Positions 62,395 through 64,000 of a DNA stretch of 64,000 bases are shown here, piece by piece (the first letter of the stretch is position 1; each line of letters begins with the position of its first letter). The notes below the pieces were generated by a model, which searched no databases, was not told where the DNA came from, and worked only from the letters and a program-made list of their open reading frames with translations. This DNA comes from Collinsella sp. UBA6357 (lineage in GTDB: Bacteria; Actinomycetota; Coriobacteriia; Coriobacteriales; Coriobacteriaceae): assembly GCA_002437815.1 (NCBI GenBank), contig DJRP01000016.1, forward strand, positions 43,127 to 107,126. The letters run 5' to 3'. Both the position numbers and the translations under genes were made by a program.

Positions 62395-63702
62395 ATGTCC
62401 CAGCAGCGTAAATTCTTTCCCGGTTGGCTCGTGGTCGCATCCGGTTTTGTGATCATGGCAACCTGCTACACCATCTTTGTCAACTGCATGAGCCTGTTTC
62501 AGCCGCTGATCGTGAGCGAGCTGGGTGTCACGCTTGCGCAATACAACATCTCCAATGCCATCTCGACCGTCGTGAGCGTGGTCGGTTCTCTTGTGATCGG
62601 ACATGTGGCCGACAAGGTGAGCGGACGCGTGCTCGGCTCGCTGACGGTCATCGCCACCTCGACCGTGCTCGCCGGCATGAGTTTTGTGGGTGCGCTTTGG
62701 CAGGTCTACGTGCTCTTTGCCGTTTCCGGTTGCTTTGCCGTGGCTTCGACGCGCCTGCTCATCAGCTTGGTTACCGCCAACTGGTTTACGGCGAAGCGCG
62801 GCCTTGCCATCTCGATCGCCCTTTCGGGCTCGGGCTTTGGCGGCGCCATCCTCTCGCCGATCGTCAGCTCGCTTATCGTGAGCGTCGGCTGGCGCCCGGC
62901 GTTTTTGGTGCTTGCGGCCATCTGCATGGTTGCGGCACTGCCTATCACGGCCTATTCGTTTCGCACGAGTCCCGCCGAGATCGGTCTCAAGCCCCTGGGC
63001 GAGAACCCGGGCGACGCACCGGTCACGGCGGGCAAAGATGCTGCCGAGCAGGCGGCTCCCGAGGTCAACGTGGGTTGGGCGCGCATCAAGAAGAGCCCGG
63101 CGTTTTGGCTGTTGGTGGTCGCGTTTTTGTTCATGGGACTGGTCAACGGTGCCATCCTGCCCAATCAGGTCACCAACATGACGAGCGTTACCGTGGGCGG
63201 TACCAAGATCGTTACCGGCGGGCATGATCCGGTCTGGGCGGGCACGGTGCTTTCGGTCTATATGGTCACGGTCGTGATCGCCAAGATCTCGCTCGGCGCC
63301 ATCTATGACCGCTTTGGTTTGCGATTCGGCAACGTTTTGGGATCCATCGCCTGCATCGTCGCCTGCGCGGCGCTGTGCTTTCCTGCGACCGATGCGGGCC
63401 CCATCGTTGCCGCCATCAGCTTCGGTATCGGTACCTGCATGGGCACCATCACGCCCACGATCGCCGCGTCAAAGCAGTTTGGCATGACCGATCTGGGTAA
63501 GGTTACCGGAACCATCACCTCGCTCGAGATGGTCGGCGGCACCGTGGGCTCGATTCTGTCGGGCGTGCTGTTCGACCTGTCCGGCTCGTTTGCGAGCACC
63601 TGGATCGTGTGTTTGGTCTGTTCGATCGTGATGTTGGCGTTTCTGCTTGTATCCGAGCCGCTGGCAGCCAGCTTGCGCAAGAGCGTAGCGGCAGGGGAGT
63701 AG
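62395..63702 (+). CDS. MFS transporter, OFA-like
   Basis: 435 residues with twelve predicted helices in two blocks around a central loop. FPGWLVVASGFVIM near the start and GHVADKVSGRVLG after helix 2 fit the oxalate/formate antiporter branch of the MFS. It is cotranscribed with the M20 amidohydrolase, whose AAGGAG ribosome site lies in the previous gene's end. It probably carries the peptide or amino acid conjugate. Confidence 0.88.
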   Translation: MSQQRKFFPGWLVVASGFVIMATCYTIFVNCMSLFQPLIVSELGVTLAQYNISNAISTVVSVVGSLVIGHVADKVSGRVLGSLTVIATSTVLAGMSFVGALWQVYVLFAVSGCFAVASTRLLISLVTANWFTAKRGLAISIALSGSGFGGAILSPIVSSLIVSVGWRPAFLVLAAICMVAALPITAYSFRTSPAEIGLKPLGENPGDAPVTAGKDAAEQAAPEVNVGWARIKKSPAFWLLVVAFLFMGLVNGAILPNQVTNMTSVTVGGTKIVTGGHDPVWAGTVLSVYMVTVVIAKISLGAIYDRFGLRFGNVLGSIACIVACAALCFPATDAGPIVAAISFGIGTCMGTITPTIAASKQFGMTDLGKVTGTITSLEMVGGTVGSILSGVLFDLSGSFASTWIVCLVCSIVMLAFLLVSEPLAASLRKSVAAGE

Positions 63703-63750
63703 CTCGGCTTCTGCTGCCTGGCAATTCAGGCGCAATCTGCGAACACTGTT

Positions 63751-63816
63751 GGGCCGGCATCGGCCGGAGCGGAACGAGTTCCCATACCCTCGTTCCGCCC
63801 CAACCGATGCCGGCCC
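63751..63816 (+). terminator. Long terminator-like hairpin after the MFS gene
   Basis: GGGCCGGCATCGG pairs with CCGATGCCGGCCC, and inside it GCGGAACGAG pairs with CTCGTTCCGC. A short GTTT follows. The size and the interrupted stem could also mark a repeat. Confidence 0.7.
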
Positions 63817-63878
63817 GTTTACGTGGAAGGCGGATGGTGCGGGCCCGTGGACGGACGTTTTCGCCAGGGGTCCATGCC

Positions 63879-63907
63879 AAACGCCTGCCGTATAATGGCA
63901 GGCGTTT
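63879..63907 (+). promoter_or_regulatory. hisS -10 inside an 11 bp palindrome
   Basis: TATAAT (63891-63896) lies in the 7-base centre of a perfect inverted repeat, AAACGCCTGCC (63879-63889) and GGCAGGCGTTT (63897-63907). The -35 region is not consensus. The position fits an operator that blocks or shapes hisS transcription. Confidence 0.6.
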
Positions 63908-63934
63908 ATGACGAGTCATATGAAAGGTAGGCCC

Positions 63935-64000
63935 ATGCAGGCACAAAAGGCGGAGGGAACCCGCGACCTTATCGGCGCCGAGATGCGCGCCTGGCAAAAG
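63935..64000 (+). CDS. hisS: Histidyl-tRNA synthetase, N-terminus (runs off window)
   Basis: 22 residues are visible: MQAQKAEGTRDLIGAEMRAW. EGTRDLIG is the conserved GTRD motif near the start of HisRS. AAAGGTAGG lies before the ATG. The rest is outside the window; a HisZ-type paralogue cannot be excluded from so short a piece. Confidence 0.8.
   Translation, partial: MQAQKAEGTRDLIGAEMRAWQK

Overview
The window is about 60% GC, densely coded and mostly on the + strand. Several things point to a Gram-positive member of the Coriobacteriia, most like Collinsella: a T-box in front of pheST, tandem YhgE/Pip proteins, a secretin-free Tad locus, a CpsB-type PHP phosphatase beside a BY-kinase, and an orphan nuclease-fold protein of a kind common in that class. 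The genus is inferred from gene content and protein style; no database search was made.

Layout. 1-3512: the end of an McrB-like AAA+ protein, a DUF2357-like protein with a very long Ala-rich coiled coil, and a translationally coupled SipW/ER-type signal peptidase. 3654-10281: an EamA exporter, a membrane-anchored DUF4012 protein, glmM and an M32 carboxypeptidase (- strand). 10416-14384: a phenylalanine T-box leader and pheST. 14673-21640: a zinc phospholipase C-like protein, an orphan nuclease-fold protein, pyk, and a calcium P-type ATPase whose Shine-Dalgarno lies inside a strong hairpin. 21859-23152: a three-gene - strand operon (thioredoxin-like, secreted two-cysteine peptide, small membrane protein) that looks like a bacteriocin or secreted-peptide cassette. 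23319-25300: a DUF2975/XRE pair and rsgA.

25552-35163 is a tightly overlapping Tad/Flp pilus operon of eleven genes: CpaB-like SAF protein, CpaE-like ATPase, TadA motor, TadB and TadC platform proteins, Flp pilin, several pseudopilins, a TadG-like protein and a DUF192 protein. No prepilin peptidase lies in the window. tRNA-Phe follows. Next come a GH5-like protein that has lost its catalytic acid/base, rsmI, metG, rsmA and tatD (35545-41179).

41489-50295 is an envelope-signalling region: a D,D-carboxypeptidase divergent from a VanRS-like two-component pair, an isolated pstB followed by a PhoB/PhoR-like pair, and a Wzz / BY-kinase / PHP-phosphatase module without glycosyltransferases. 50357-64000 holds a GNAT acetyltransferase, htpG, an AraC regulator, two tandem YhgE/Pip proteins, a second EamA transporter, an M20 amidohydrolase with an MFS transporter, and the start of hisS.

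The intergenic spaces carry at least five families of terminal-inverted-repeat elements of about 80-210 bp. One family occurs twice (3513-3595 and 59535-59624). They look like non-autonomous REP/MITE-type repeats.
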